A stretch of 64,000 nucleotides of DNA from Clostridiales bacterium UBA7273 (GTDB lineage: Bacteria > Bacillota > Clostridia > Oscillospirales > Oscillospiraceae). The notes beneath the pieces were generated by a model. The model was not told the DNA's origin and searched no databases. It saw only the letters and a program-made list of their open reading frames with translations. Shown in pieces: positions 1 to 7,930 of this stretch. The position numbers and the translations under genes were made by a program. The DNA lies in NCBI GenBank assembly GCA_002472405.1, contig DKRV01000011.1, positions 1 to 64,000 on the forward strand. The letters run 5' to 3'. The first letter of the stretch is position 1. The number at the start of each line of letters is the position of its first letter.

Positions 1-480
1 CAAGCTCCGCAAGGGGAAGGCAAAAAAGGGGCGGTCTGTGACCGCCCCAATGAATAATGAATGATGAATAATTAATAGTGAATAATTACCAATACATTTA
101 TTGCGGTATCCCGACCGGTGGGTGCCGACAAAACCGTGGCAAGCGGACCGGATAAATCCGTTCCCTACGAGCGACCTTTGGCCACAGCGGAGAGCTAATA
201 GCTGACAGTTGATAGGCTTGATTTGCACTTAAATTCAACCCCTCGGCAGCAAAGCTGCCTGCTCCCCTTGCAGGTGAGCCAATGGGGTGCGGTGCGAAAT
301 TTAGCATTGCACTTGTGTTACGCGAGGCAGCTATGGTTTGCTCCGTTGCTCCGAACCGGGCAAGCGCAAAACATAGCACCGCACTTACGTATGGCGGCAG
401 TTTTACGGTTTCGTCGGTAACTTCGACACCGGGCACCGGCAATAAGCGTATCCGTAGCTGCGTCAAAGCGCTTCTAAAAA
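1..480. repeat. Composite intergenic repeat R1 upstream of the phosphate symporter
   Basis: No gene is supported here. The stretch holds, in order, the tail of a CCCCTCAAGCTNCGCAAGGGG module, a perfect hairpin GGGGCGGTC-TGT-GACCGCCCC (28-48) with an A run on its left, an AATAATGAATGATGAATAAT low-complexity run (51-88), a diverged GGATAAATCC palindrome (near 150), the module with palindrome GGCAGCAAAGCTGCC (245-259) followed by CCAATGGGG, and a terminal inverted-repeat end reading CGTATCCGTAGCTGCGTCAA then GCGCTTCTAAAAA (448-480). All of these recur elsewhere in the window. Confidence 0.85.
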
Positions 481-581
481 GAATTTACGGGGATTTTACA
501 AAGTGCGGATTATTGATTTGATAAACGGGGGCTAAAATGGGGATTGTAAAATGAATTGTAAAATGTAAGAGAGGGTAATTT

Positions 582-2327
582 ATGGACATATTTGACGCGC
601 TGGAGATGATAGGCGGACTGTGCCTGTTCCTGTTCGGCATGAACATAATGGGTCAGGCGCTCGAGCGCCGCGCCGGCAGCCGCCTGCGCACGACGCTGGG
701 CAAGATGACCGGCAAGACGATGACCGGCTTTCTGACCGGCCTTGTCGTCACCGCTGTTATACAAAGCTCATCGGCCACGACTGTTATGGTCGTCGGCTTT
801 GTAAACTCGGGGCTTATGACGCTCAAGCAGGCGATCGGCGTTATCATGGGCGCCAATATCGGCACGACCGTGACCGCGTGGCTGCTGAGCCTCGGCGGCA
901 TAAGCGGCGACGCGGTGTGGGTGCAGCTTCTCAAGCCCACGTCGTTCACGCCGGTGCTCGCGCTTATCGGTATAATAATGTATATGTTCAGCAAGGACAG
1001 CCGCAAAAACGACACCGGCATGATCCTGCTGGGCTTTGCAACGCTCATGTTCGGCATGGACACCATGTCCGGCGCGGTCTCCGGGCTGCGCGAGGTGCCT
1101 GCGTTCAGGCAGCTGTTCGTTGCCTTCACCAATCCGCTGCTCGGCGTCCTCGCCGGCGCGGCGCTTACCGCGATCATCCAGTCAAGCTCGGCATCCGTCG
1201 GCATTCTTCAGGCGCTGGCGCTGTCCGGCCATGTCACATATGCCGCGGCCATACCCATTATCATGGGTCAGAACATCGGCACCTGCGTCACGGCGCTGAT
1301 CTCCTCCGTCGGCACGAGCCGCAACGCAAAGCGCGCGGCGATCGTGCACCTGTCGTTCAACGTCATCGGCACGGTGGTGTGTCTCACGGTGTTCTGCATC
1401 GTCCGCGCCGTTGCAGCTCCGGCGATACTCGGCGAGAGCGCAACGATGTACGGCATCGCGATCGCGCACACGGCGTTCAACGTCGCCTGCACGGCTCTGC
1501 TGCTGCCGGCATCCGGGCTGCTTGAAAAGCTCGCGATCCGTCTCGTTCCCGACGGCAAGAAAAAGGACGCCGAGGTCACGCTCGACGAGCGCCTTCTCGC
1601 AACTCCGCCGCTCGCACTCGAGCAGTGCAGCGTTGTCGCCGAGGACATGGCATACTATGCATCCGGCGCGCTGAAAAAGGCCATCGACTGCGTCATGGAG
1701 TTTGACCCCAAGTCTGCGCAGGAAGTGCGCGAGAGCGAGGACGAAACGGACAAGTACGAGGACATGCTCGGAACATATCTGCTCAAGCTCGGCGCGGAGC
1801 CGCTCAGCGACGCCGCCAGCGAGGAGGTCACGGAGCTTCTGAAGCTCATAGGCGATTTTGAGCGCATCGGCGACCACGCGGTGAACATCATCGAGTCCGC
1901 CGAGGAGATGCACGACAAGCAGCTTGAATTTTCGCGCAGCGCGAAGTATGAGCTGTCGGTAATGACTGCCGCCGTCGGCGAGGTCATGGATCTTGCGGTC
2001 AAGGCATTTGCCGAAAACGACGCTCAGGCGGCCTCCTGCGTCGAGCCGCTTGAGCAGGTCGTTGACGATCTGAAAAACGAGCTGCGCACGCGGCACATCC
2101 TGCGCATGAAGAAGAGCGAGTGCAGCATCGAGGCCGGCTTTGTGTGGTCAGACCTCCTGACGAACCTCGAGCGCGTGTCCGACCACTGCTCCAACGTCGC
2201 GCTGTGTGTGCTCGATCTGAAAAAGCACACGCTCAGCGCCCACGAAACGCAGCACGAGCGCAAGGATGTTCCAGAATTTGCCGAGTGCTACCGCCGTTAC
2301 TCCGAAAAATACGCCCTGCCTCTTTAG
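582..2327 (+). CDS. Na/Pi cotransporter family protein with C-terminal PhoU-like domain
   Basis: Probable sodium-dependent phosphate symporter of the inner membrane, 581 aa, the usual length for the NptA/YjbB-like fusion. The N-terminal two thirds hold the two inverted Na_Pi_cotrans repeats, each marked by a QSSSA motif (residues 61-65 and about 200-204) within hydrophobic helices. The last 230 residues are soluble and helical with a PhoU-like acidic pattern (EDMAYYASGALKKAIDCV onward). The start is set by an AGAGAGG Shine-Dalgarno 8 nt upstream of ATG. The upstream 100 bp has reiterated ATTGTAAAATG. The gene stands alone, followed by a terminator shared with rplL. Whether it imports or exports phosphate cannot be read from sequence. 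Confidence 0.9.
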   Translation: MDIFDALEMIGGLCLFLFGMNIMGQALERRAGSRLRTTLGKMTGKTMTGFLTGLVVTAVIQSSSATTVMVVGFVNSGLMTLKQAIGVIMGANIGTTVTAWLLSLGGISGDAVWVQLLKPTSFTPVLALIGIIMYMFSKDSRKNDTGMILLGFATLMFGMDTMSGAVSGLREVPAFRQLFVAFTNPLLGVLAGAALTAIIQSSSASVGILQALALSGHVTYAAAIPIIMGQNIGTCVTALISSVGTSRNAKRAAIVHLSFNVIGTVVCLTVFCIVRAVAAPAILGESATMYGIAIAHTAFNVACTALLLPASGLLEKLAIRLVPDGKKKDAEVTLDERLLATPPLALEQCSVVAEDMAYYASGALKKAIDCVMEFDPKSAQEVRESEDETDKYEDMLGTYLLKLGAEPLSDAASEEVTELLKLIGDFERIGDHAVNIIESAEEMHDKQLEFSRSAKYELSVMTAAVGEVMDLAVKAFAENDAQAASCVEPLEQVVDDLKNELRTRHILRMKKSECSIEAGFVWSDLLTNLERVSDHCSNVALCVLDLKKHTLSAHETQHERKDVPEFAECYRRYSEKYALPL

Positions 2328-2334
2328 AATCGAA

Positions 2335-2361
2335 TTTTTAGAGGCGCATTGACGCGGCTAA
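2335..2361 (+). repeat. Solo remnant of the repeat left end
   Basis: Reads TTTTTAGAGGCGCATTGACG then CGGCTAAAAAG, that is a left terminal inverted repeat joined almost at once to an A tract. It lies between the symporter stop codon and the terminator hairpin and is the smallest copy seen. Confidence 0.7.
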
Positions 2362-2368
2362 AAAGAAA

Positions 2369-2396
2369 AACTCCGTTCGGATGAACGGAGTTTTTT
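2369..2396. terminator. Bidirectional Rho-independent terminator
   Basis: Perfect stem AACTCCGTTC-GGAT-GAACGGAGTT with a T6 run on the plus side and an A-rich left flank that gives a T run on the minus strand. It serves the symporter (+) and rplL (-), which converge here. Confidence 0.92.
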
Positions 2397-2414
2397 GCTT
2401 GTTTAAGTAATTTC

Positions 2415-2786
2415 TTACTTGATCTCGACTGCTGCGCCGACTGCCTCGAGCTGAGCCTTGAGAGCCTCTGCATCTTCCTTGGAAATGCCTTCCTTGACAG
2501 CAACGGGAACCTTCTCGACCATTGCCTTTGCCTCTGCCAGGCCAAGACCGGTGATGCCGCGGATCTCCTTGATGACCTTGATCTTCTCTGCGCCGAAGCT
2601 GGTCATAACAACGTCGAACTCGGTCTTCTCTGCGACAGCCTCTGCTGCGCCGCCTGCTGCGGGAGCTGCTGCTGCTACTGCGGAAACGCCGAAGGTCTCG
2701 CAGATCTCATCAACGAGCTCCTTGAGCTCGAGAACGGAAAGAGCCTTGATCTCGTCGATCATGGCGGTGATTTTTTCGCTTGCCAT
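2415..2786 (-). CDS. rplL: 50S ribosomal protein L7/L12
   Basis: Stalk protein of the large ribosomal subunit, 123 aa. The N-terminal dimerisation helices (TAMIDEIKALSVLELKELV), an Ala/Gly-rich hinge (about residues 36-52) and the C-terminal factor-binding domain (KIKVIKEIRGITGLGLAEAK) are all present. The start MASEKI is chosen because the GGAGG Shine-Dalgarno falls inside the five codons of the longer reading frame. It follows rplJ by 38 bp in the same operon and ends at the shared terminator. Confidence 0.97.
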   Translation of the reverse strand: MASEKITAMIDEIKALSVLELKELVDEICETFGVSAVAAAAPAAGGAAEAVAEKTEFDVVMTSFGAEKIKVIKEIRGITGLGLAEAKAMVEKVPVAVKEGISKEDAEALKAQLEAVGAAVEIK

Positions 2787-2824
2787 TATAATTTCCTCCA
2801 AATTTTAATGTTTGATGCAGCCGA

Positions 2825-3352
2825 TTATTCTGCTGCTTCTGCCGGAGCGGCTGCGCCGCCCTTCTGCTCGACGACTTCGCTCAGAGCAACTGCAAGGCCG
2901 CCCATGATTGCATTCAGGGAGCCTGCCAGTTTCGAGTACAGGTCGTTCTTGCTGGTGAGCGTGGACAGCTCTGCTATCTCCTGCTCGCTGAGGATCTTGC
3001 CCTCCATGAAAGCTGCTTTGATATTGAACTTATCGCCGAGCTTCTTGGAGTAATCGCTGATGATACGGAACGGAGCGATGGGGTCCTCGGTGCTGGTTGC
3101 CATGGATGTGCTGCCGTTGAGGACGGGATCAAGTTCGTTCATTCCGACCTTGTCGATAGCGATCCTGGTAAGGGTGTTCTTGACGACAGTGTAGTCAACG
3201 CCCTCCTTGCGCATCTCGGTACGCAGAGCCGTATCTTCGGCCACGGTGATACCCTGGTAATCAACCAGAATACCTGCGCTTGCTGCGTTGATGCGCTCGA
3301 CGAGTGCTTCTACTATCGCCTGCTTCTCGCTGAGAACTTTTGCGTTAGGCAT
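2825..3352 (-). CDS. rplJ: 50S ribosomal protein L10
   Basis: Stalk base protein that binds 23S rRNA and carries L7/L12 dimers; also the usual autogenous repressor of its operon. 175 aa, normal length, starting MPNAKVLSEKQ with the conserved DYQGITVAEDTALR and KNTLTRIA blocks, and ending in the Ala-rich C terminus expected for the L12-binding helix. The start is preceded by GGAGGTG. Upstream is an L10 leader and its own promoter; rplK and rplA, which commonly precede rplJ, are not here. Confidence 0.97.
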   Translation of the reverse strand: MPNAKVLSEKQAIVEALVERINAASAGILVDYQGITVAEDTALRTEMRKEGVDYTVVKNTLTRIAIDKVGMNELDPVLNGSTSMATSTEDPIAPFRIISDYSKKLGDKFNIKAAFMEGKILSEQEIAELSTLTSKNDLYSKLAGSLNAIMGGLAVALSEVVEQKGGAAAPAEAAE

Positions 3353-3395
3353 GTGTGTTTTTCACCTCCACACTGATGTTCACGCTCATAAAGAA

Positions 3396-3497
3396 AACCT
3401 CCGTGCACAAAGACACGAAGGTTGTAAGCAATCAAAAATATGATGCCATCCTCGGCAGGATTTACACCATAAGTCACCTGCTGTCTTTGGAGCGCCA
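3396..3497 (-). ncRNA. L10 leader (autoregulatory mRNA leader) with attenuator hairpin
   Basis: The transcribed leader contains the AGCAGGTGACTTATGGT and TAAATCCTGCCGAGGA segments typical of the ribosomal protein L10 leader, where L10 (with L12) binds. It ends in a perfect 10-bp hairpin, AACCTTCGTG with CACGGAGGTT (plus coordinates 3396-3423), followed by TTCTTT, which looks like an intrinsic attenuator just before the rplJ Shine-Dalgarno. Confidence 0.88.
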
Positions 3498-3501
3498 CAA
3501 T

Positions 3502-3530
3502 AGAATATCAAAAACCTCCCCATTTGTCAA
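3502..3530 (-). promoter_or_regulatory. Sigma-A-type promoter of rplJL
   Basis: On the minus strand TTGACA (3525-3530) is separated by 17 bp from TATTCT (3502-3507), directly upstream of the L10 leader. The repeat R2 begins 5 bp further upstream, so the promoter sits at the very edge of the repeat. Confidence 0.85.
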
Positions 3531-3534
3531 GGTT

Positions 3535-3944
3535 TTTTTAGTGGCGATTTTGCGCAGCCGAGGATACATTTATTGCGGCAGCCCGGTATCGAAACAACGG
3601 AGGAAACCGTAACGTTTCGCGCCCCGTTAGGCTGCACTAATGTCGCGGCGTAGGGGCGAGCATTGCTCGCCCGTTTTTAATGATGTGTACTTTAAATCAA
3701 CCCCTCGGCAGCAAAGCTGCCTGCTCCCCTTGCAGGTGAGCCAATGGGGTCCGGTGCAAAATTCAGCAACGCACTTGTGTTACGCGAGGCAGCCACGGTT
3801 TCCTCCGTAACTTCGACACCGGGCGACCGCAAAACTCAGCACCGCACTTATGTATGGCGGCAGTTTTACGGTTTCGTCGGTAACTTCGACACCGGGCTAC
3901 CAGAGATATGCGTATCCGTAGGTGCGGTAATGCGCCTCTAAAAA
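3535..3944. repeat. Composite intergenic repeat R2
   Basis: Begins TTTTTAGTGGCG and ends GCGCCTCTAAAAA, the two terminal inverted ends, and fills the gap between rplJ's promoter and the next gene. Inside are GCGAGCATTGCTCGC (about 3656), the GGCAGCAAAGCTGCC / CCAATGGGG module (about 3707-3748) and repeated GTTTCGTCGGTAACTTCGAC segments. Its right end overlaps the last codons of the dehydratase gene and supplies its TAG stop (3938-3940). No other gene is seen in 3353-3937. Confidence 0.88.
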
Positions 3945-5482
3945 GCGTCGCAGTCGTCGAAGTCAAGGAGGGTGGGATCGACGGGTGTTTCGCGCAGAAC
4001 GCTGGTCATGTACTGGTTGACCTGGCGGCGCATATCGCGGCGTGAGATCGTGCGCGGATCCATAAGATCCTGCTGCACCCAGATGAAATTGATGTTTCTC
4101 TCGCGCGCCTGTTCATCGAAAATGCCCTGAAGTCCGTCCATGCCCTTGCAGGATATCTGGTCGTACATGATGATGGTATCGACATTATACTCCTCGGCAA
4201 CGCGCCACATCTCGTCAACGGCATTGCGATAGCCGCCCTTGGTGTGCTTGCGCATGGTCGCGCGCTGATAGGTCAGCGCAACGCCCTCGAGCATAGTTTC
4301 GGGCATGGAGGTGTCGATTATGACCTGCGAAATATGCGTTTCCATATCCATGACGGATACAATGCCCCAGCACTGCTCGAGCCAGTTGGAGAAATTGGTG
4401 TAGTAGTTCGCCGGGCACGACCAGACGAGCGCCTTGTGGCGCATTTCGGCCGAGCACGGCAGGCGCTTTTCGTAAGCGTCGGTCATGAGCCTGCGGACCC
4501 TTTTATCGGCCTTATTGAAGCGCTGATCCATGCCGCCGTGCAGATGATAGGTGTACATGCGGTACAGCCACGGCGTTGGGCCGGTCACCTGCGGATAATC
4601 GGTGCGGTTTATCTCCCACAGGTCGAGATGGAAACGAGTTACCTCGTTATAGCTCTCGAGAGCTTTGGCAAAGGCGTCCCAGTCAAACTTCTCGCCGGTG
4701 TGCTCTTCAATGAACTTTATGCAGCCGCGCAGCTCCTCGACGGCGTACTTCTGCGCGTCAACATCGTCGTTATAGCGCAGCGGAACGCCGAGGCAGTAGG
4801 TCGGCAGCTTGAAATAGCGATCCTGGAACGACGTGGTCATGATGCTGCCGTCGCAGGGCATGTTGCAGGCGATGAAGCACTTGCCGAAGATCGGGAAATC
4901 GCCTTCGGCGGCAACGCCGGCCTCGGCAGACGGCAGAGGGCACACGTCGGCAGGCACGCCGAAATTTTCTATTGCATCGAGATACACCGGCGGAAGCTGC
5001 TGATTTATCATAGAGGACAGGAAGATGGGTATGGTCTGCACGGGAATGCCGATGAGGTTCGGGAAGCCTGCCATAAGCTCGGTAGGAACAAGCTCGTCAA
5101 AGCAGACGATGCGGTCGGCAAGCGATTTTTTGCCGCCGATGTTCTGATCGGCATTGAAGGAGTCGGCAATGATATCGATGGTGTGCTTTATTATTATGTC
5201 ATACAGCGCGTGGCCTGCGCGAAGCTGCACGCCGCGCATACCCTCGAGCTGGCGGTCGATAAACTGCGGCAGCGTGAGGTAGGTCAACATCCAGCGATAG
5301 CGGAAAATGCCCTTGACGACCTGAAGCGGCGACTGGAGGACAAATTTTATCATGTCCTTCCACATGACGCACCACCAGCCGTAGTCAACGAGCGTGTCCT
5401 TGATGCCGCGCCACTCGCGCCAGCGGCGAACGCCGGTCTTATCTATGTAGCTAAGTCCAAGATTTCTCGGTTTTCCTGCCAT
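3938..5482 (-). CDS. 2-hydroxyacyl-CoA dehydratase subunit (HgdB/BcrB-like), larger
   Basis: 514 aa member of the 2-hydroxyacyl-CoA dehydratase / benzoyl-CoA reductase superfamily, which uses a [4Fe-4S] cluster and a one-electron activator to remove water from 2-hydroxyacyl-CoA intermediates in amino-acid fermentation. Family-like blocks include FIACNMPCDGSIMTTSF (Cys-rich, mid-protein) and EYNVDTIIMYDQISCKGMDG near the C terminus. It starts 1 nt after the stop codon of the partner subunit, so the two are co-translated. No activator ATPase is nearby, and the substrate cannot be assigned. The final Phe and the stop codon lie within repeat R2. Confidence 0.82.
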   Translation of the reverse strand: MAGKPRNLGLSYIDKTGVRRWREWRGIKDTLVDYGWWCVMWKDMIKFVLQSPLQVVKGIFRYRWMLTYLTLPQFIDRQLEGMRGVQLRAGHALYDIIIKHTIDIIADSFNADQNIGGKKSLADRIVCFDELVPTELMAGFPNLIGIPVQTIPIFLSSMINQQLPPVYLDAIENFGVPADVCPLPSAEAGVAAEGDFPIFGKCFIACNMPCDGSIMTTSFQDRYFKLPTYCLGVPLRYNDDVDAQKYAVEELRGCIKFIEEHTGEKFDWDAFAKALESYNEVTRFHLDLWEINRTDYPQVTGPTPWLYRMYTYHLHGGMDQRFNKADKRVRRLMTDAYEKRLPCSAEMRHKALVWSCPANYYTNFSNWLEQCWGIVSVMDMETHISQVIIDTSMPETMLEGVALTYQRATMRKHTKGGYRNAVDEMWRVAEEYNVDTIIMYDQISCKGMDGLQGIFDEQARERNINFIWVQQDLMDPRTISRRDMRRQVNQYMTSVLRETPVDPTLLDFDDCDAF

Positions 5483-5483
5483 G

Positions 5484-6680
5484 TCAGCGCCCTCCCTTTT
5501 CCTTGTGGATCTGTTTTATCTCGAGGCTCTCGACAAACGCCTGAACGCGCGTGCGCAGCTGGCCGGACGCGTTGCCGGTGTATTCCCTGTCAACGCAGAC
5601 GGTCGGATAATTATACAGCTCGGTCATGACGTGCGAGGCAAGCGCGCGCTCATAGCCCCAGAACTCGCAGAATTTCATCTGCTCGTAGATAATGCCCTGG
5701 GCATTGTATTCCTTGGCAAGCTTATCGACAAATTCGTATCGGCCGTGGACCTTATCCTGCGACATATAGCGCGGACACTGGCTCGTTTCCTGATAAAAGC
5801 GGCAGATCTGGTCCAGCGCAGGCTCGGAGTCGCTGAGGACGATCTCCTGCCTGCCGGGGAAGGAGCCGAAGCAGAAGCGGTCGGCAACGATGAGCGCGCC
5901 GGACTGCTCGACGGTGCGCGTGAAGTCAAGATCGTCGATCTCGCTTCCGACGACCACGACGCGCGCGCGATGCGCAGGCTTTGCGTCGGGAACGCGAGTT
6001 TTGACCTCCTCGAGCGTCTCGCGCAGCTTATCGAGAATAAGCGCCTTCGGGCAGCAGTAGGAAACAAGGCACAGAACGTGGAACTCATAGCCCGTTATGG
6101 GCGGATTTGCGAGCTTGCGCATATCGCCGATCTCGGTGATGATGCGGCAGACCTCGTTGTGCTCGGCAACGGCTTTGCGTATGGAAGCATCGGAAATGTC
6201 CGTGCCGTATCTCTCGTGCAGCGGCTCAAGGACTTTTTTGGTGATCTGGTTTTTGTAATGCTCGAGGCCGTGGGGCGTGACCTTGAACGGCACGTCGATG
6301 AAGGACACGAAGAAATTTTCGTTCTTCACCAGCTGCAAGACCTCAAAATGCTCGAGCGTGCGGTTCATCTCGGTGCATGTCTCGCCGCCGGCAAGCGCCG
6401 ACAGGAAGTTGTAGCCGCCCTCGATGCCGCGCTCGACAAGCGCCTTGGCGTAGCCGCACAGATAGTTTGTCATGTAGTAGGTCGATATCTCCAGCGAGCC
6501 TGTGCGCGGCGCTCTCATTCGGACGGAAAAGCAGTTGTCAAGGTTGAGCAAAACCTCGGGCATGTGATAGCAGGTGTAGCCCACCGCGTGCTTTCCCTCC
6601 GACACGGCCTGCATGACGAGCTCGTTTGCCGCCTCGTCGAGCAGATGCTCGAAGTAGATAAGGTGCTTTAAGTCTTTCAT
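5484..6680 (-). CDS. 2-hydroxyacyl-CoA dehydratase subunit (HgdA/BcrC-like), smaller
   Basis: 398 aa, same superfamily as the downstream gene, so the pair probably forms the heterodimeric dehydratase component. Segments VGYTCYHMPEVLLNLDNCFS near the N terminus and ADRFCFGSFPGRQEIV in the C-terminal half place cysteines where this family binds its [4Fe-4S] cluster. The start follows a GGGGAGG Shine-Dalgarno. It is the first gene of a two-gene operon driven by the promoter at 6736-6764. The specific substrate (phenyllactyl-, hydroxyglutaryl- or hydroxyisocaproyl-CoA, or other) is not determinable. Confidence 0.82.
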   Translation of the reverse strand: MKDLKHLIYFEHLLDEAANELVMQAVSEGKHAVGYTCYHMPEVLLNLDNCFSVRMRAPRTGSLEISTYYMTNYLCGYAKALVERGIEGGYNFLSALAGGETCTEMNRTLEHFEVLQLVKNENFFVSFIDVPFKVTPHGLEHYKNQITKKVLEPLHERYGTDISDASIRKAVAEHNEVCRIITEIGDMRKLANPPITGYEFHVLCLVSYCCPKALILDKLRETLEEVKTRVPDAKPAHRARVVVVGSEIDDLDFTRTVEQSGALIVADRFCFGSFPGRQEIVLSDSEPALDQICRFYQETSQCPRYMSQDKVHGRYEFVDKLAKEYNAQGIIYEQMKFCEFWGYERALASHVMTELYNYPTVCVDREYTGNASGQLRTRVQAFVESLEIKQIHKEKGGR

Positions 6681-6735
6681 TTTTCCTCCCCATTATTAAA
6701 AAATATTAGTTTGTTCAAGATTTATCATTACAATT

Positions 6736-6764
6736 AGTATATTATGTATAAAGCCCCGTGTCAA
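6736..6764 (-). promoter_or_regulatory. Promoter of the dehydratase operon
   Basis: Minus-strand TTGACA (6759-6764), 17-bp spacer, TATACT (6736-6741). It is arranged back to back with the promoter for the plus-strand gene. Confidence 0.85.
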
Positions 6765-6789
6765 CACAAACCGTTTGAGTGTATGGTGT

Positions 6790-6819
6790 TTGACATGGGG
6801 CAGTGCTATGGTTTATGAT
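6790..6819 (+). promoter_or_regulatory. Promoter of the C_GCAxxG_C_C / two-component operon
   Basis: TTGACA (6790-6795), 18-bp spacer, TATGAT (6814-6819), 34 bp before the ATG at 6853, which has the Shine-Dalgarno GGAGGGAT. Confidence 0.78.
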
Positions 6820-6852
6820 ATATTATTATAAAGAATACCGGAGGGATAAGCT

Positions 6853-7254
6853 ATGAGCAAAAAGGAGCTTGCCGCGCAGTACCATGCCTCGGGCTGCAAC
6901 TGCGCGATGGCCGTCGGCTGCGCGTTCTGCGACAAGGCCGGCGTGAGCGAGGATGAGATGAAGGCACTCACTCGCCGCTACGGCGGCGGCGCATACAAAT
7001 ACTGCGGCGCGCTTTTGGGCGCGGTTGCCGCAATGAATATGGCAAGCGGACAGCTTAATGAGGACGATCCTGCCGCGCTCGACGGAAAGGCGTCGGACAA
7101 GGCCGCCGAGCTTCTGCGCAGATTCGAGGCGAAAAACGGCTCGGTGTTCTGCCGCGAGCTAAAGGGGCGCGACACCGGCGTTGTGCTCCGTCCGTGCCGC
7201 GGCTGCGTCGAGGATGCGGCCGAGCTTGCCGAAGAGATATTCGAGGAAAAATAA
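6853..7254 (+). CDS. C_GCAxxG_C_C family putative redox protein
   Basis: 133 aa, small soluble cysteine-rich protein of the C_GCAxxG_C_C family, thought to be redox active with a metal or disulfide centre; biochemical role unknown. It has the N-terminal GCNCAMAVGCAFC segment, a GGGAYKYCGALLGAVAAMN core (the family GCAxxG motif appears as CGALLG) and C-terminal FCRELKG...CRGCVEDAAELAEE. It is followed immediately (ATG next to TAA) by the response regulator, so the three genes probably form one operon. Confidence 0.85.
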   Translation: MSKKELAAQYHASGCNCAMAVGCAFCDKAGVSEDEMKALTRRYGGGAYKYCGALLGAVAAMNMASGQLNEDDPAALDGKASDKAAELLRRFEAKNGSVFCRELKGRDTGVVLRPCRGCVEDAAELAEEIFEEK

Positions 7255-7926
7255 ATGTACCGTATCTTTATCGTCGAGGACGACCCCGGCATAGCTGAGG
7301 GCATAAAGCGGCAGGCCGAGGCCTGGGGACTTGAGGTGCGCTGCGCGGACGATCTGCGCAATGTTATGGGCGAGTTTGCAGCCTTTTCGCCGCACCTTGT
7401 GCTGCTGGACATAACCCTGCCGTTTTTCAACGGCTATCACTGGTGCAGCGCGATCCGCGCGGTGTCGAAGGTGCCAATAATATTCATATCCTCGGCGGCC
7501 GACAGCATGAACATTGTCATGGCAATGAGCATGGGCGCGGATGATTTCATCGCAAAGCCCTTTGACGGCAGCGTGCTCATGGCCAAGATCCAGGCGATTT
7601 TGCGCCGCAGCTATGATTTTGCGCCGGGCATGCCCATCATCGAACACCGCGGCGCAATACTCAACACCGACGACAACTCGCTTTCCTACAACGGGAAAAG
7701 CATTGCGCTGACCAAAAACGAATACCGCATCCTGCTGTGCCTTATGCAGAGCCGCGGCAAGGTAGTCAGCCGCGAAAAGCTCATGGAAAAGCTGTGGGAG
7801 ACCGACAGCTTTGTGGACGAGAACACCCTGACCGTCAACGTCGGCAGGCTGCGCAAAAAGCTCGACGCCGCCGGGCTTGAGGGCTTTATCGCGACGAAAT
7901 TCGGCGTAGGCTACATCGTGGAGTGA
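7255..7926 (+). CDS. OmpR-family response regulator (BceR-like)
   Basis: 223 aa DNA-binding regulator: receiver domain (residues 1-115) with the acidic pair EDD near the N terminus, phospho-acceptor Asp in LVLLDITLPFFNG and Lys in AKPFDG, then a winged-helix effector domain (about 125-223) with ALTKNEYRILLCLM and VDENTLTVNVGRLRKKL. The sequence style matches the Bce/Vra antibiotic-sensing group. It starts directly after the stop of the redox protein and is 4 bp before the kinase gene. Confidence 0.92.
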   Translation: MYRIFIVEDDPGIAEGIKRQAEAWGLEVRCADDLRNVMGEFAAFSPHLVLLDITLPFFNGYHWCSAIRAVSKVPIIFISSAADSMNIVMAMSMGADDFIAKPFDGSVLMAKIQAILRRSYDFAPGMPIIEHRGAILNTDDNSLSYNGKSIALTKNEYRILLCLMQSRGKVVSREKLMEKLWETDSFVDENTLTVNVGRLRKKLDAAGLEGFIATKFGVGYIVE

Positions 7927-7930
7927 TAAA

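Noticed and set aside
223..521. Short plus-strand frames within repeat R1
   Set aside because: The same translated segments occur in other repeat copies in varying frames; they are repeat sequence without ribosome sites.
3640..3680. Palindromic GCGAGCATTGCTCGC copies as CRISPR repeats
   Set aside because: Copies are scattered in single intergenic sites with no regular spacers and no cas genes in the window.
4244..6671. Two long plus-strand frames opposite the dehydratase genes
   Set aside because: Antisense to two conserved enzymes, without family motifs; their length reflects base composition.
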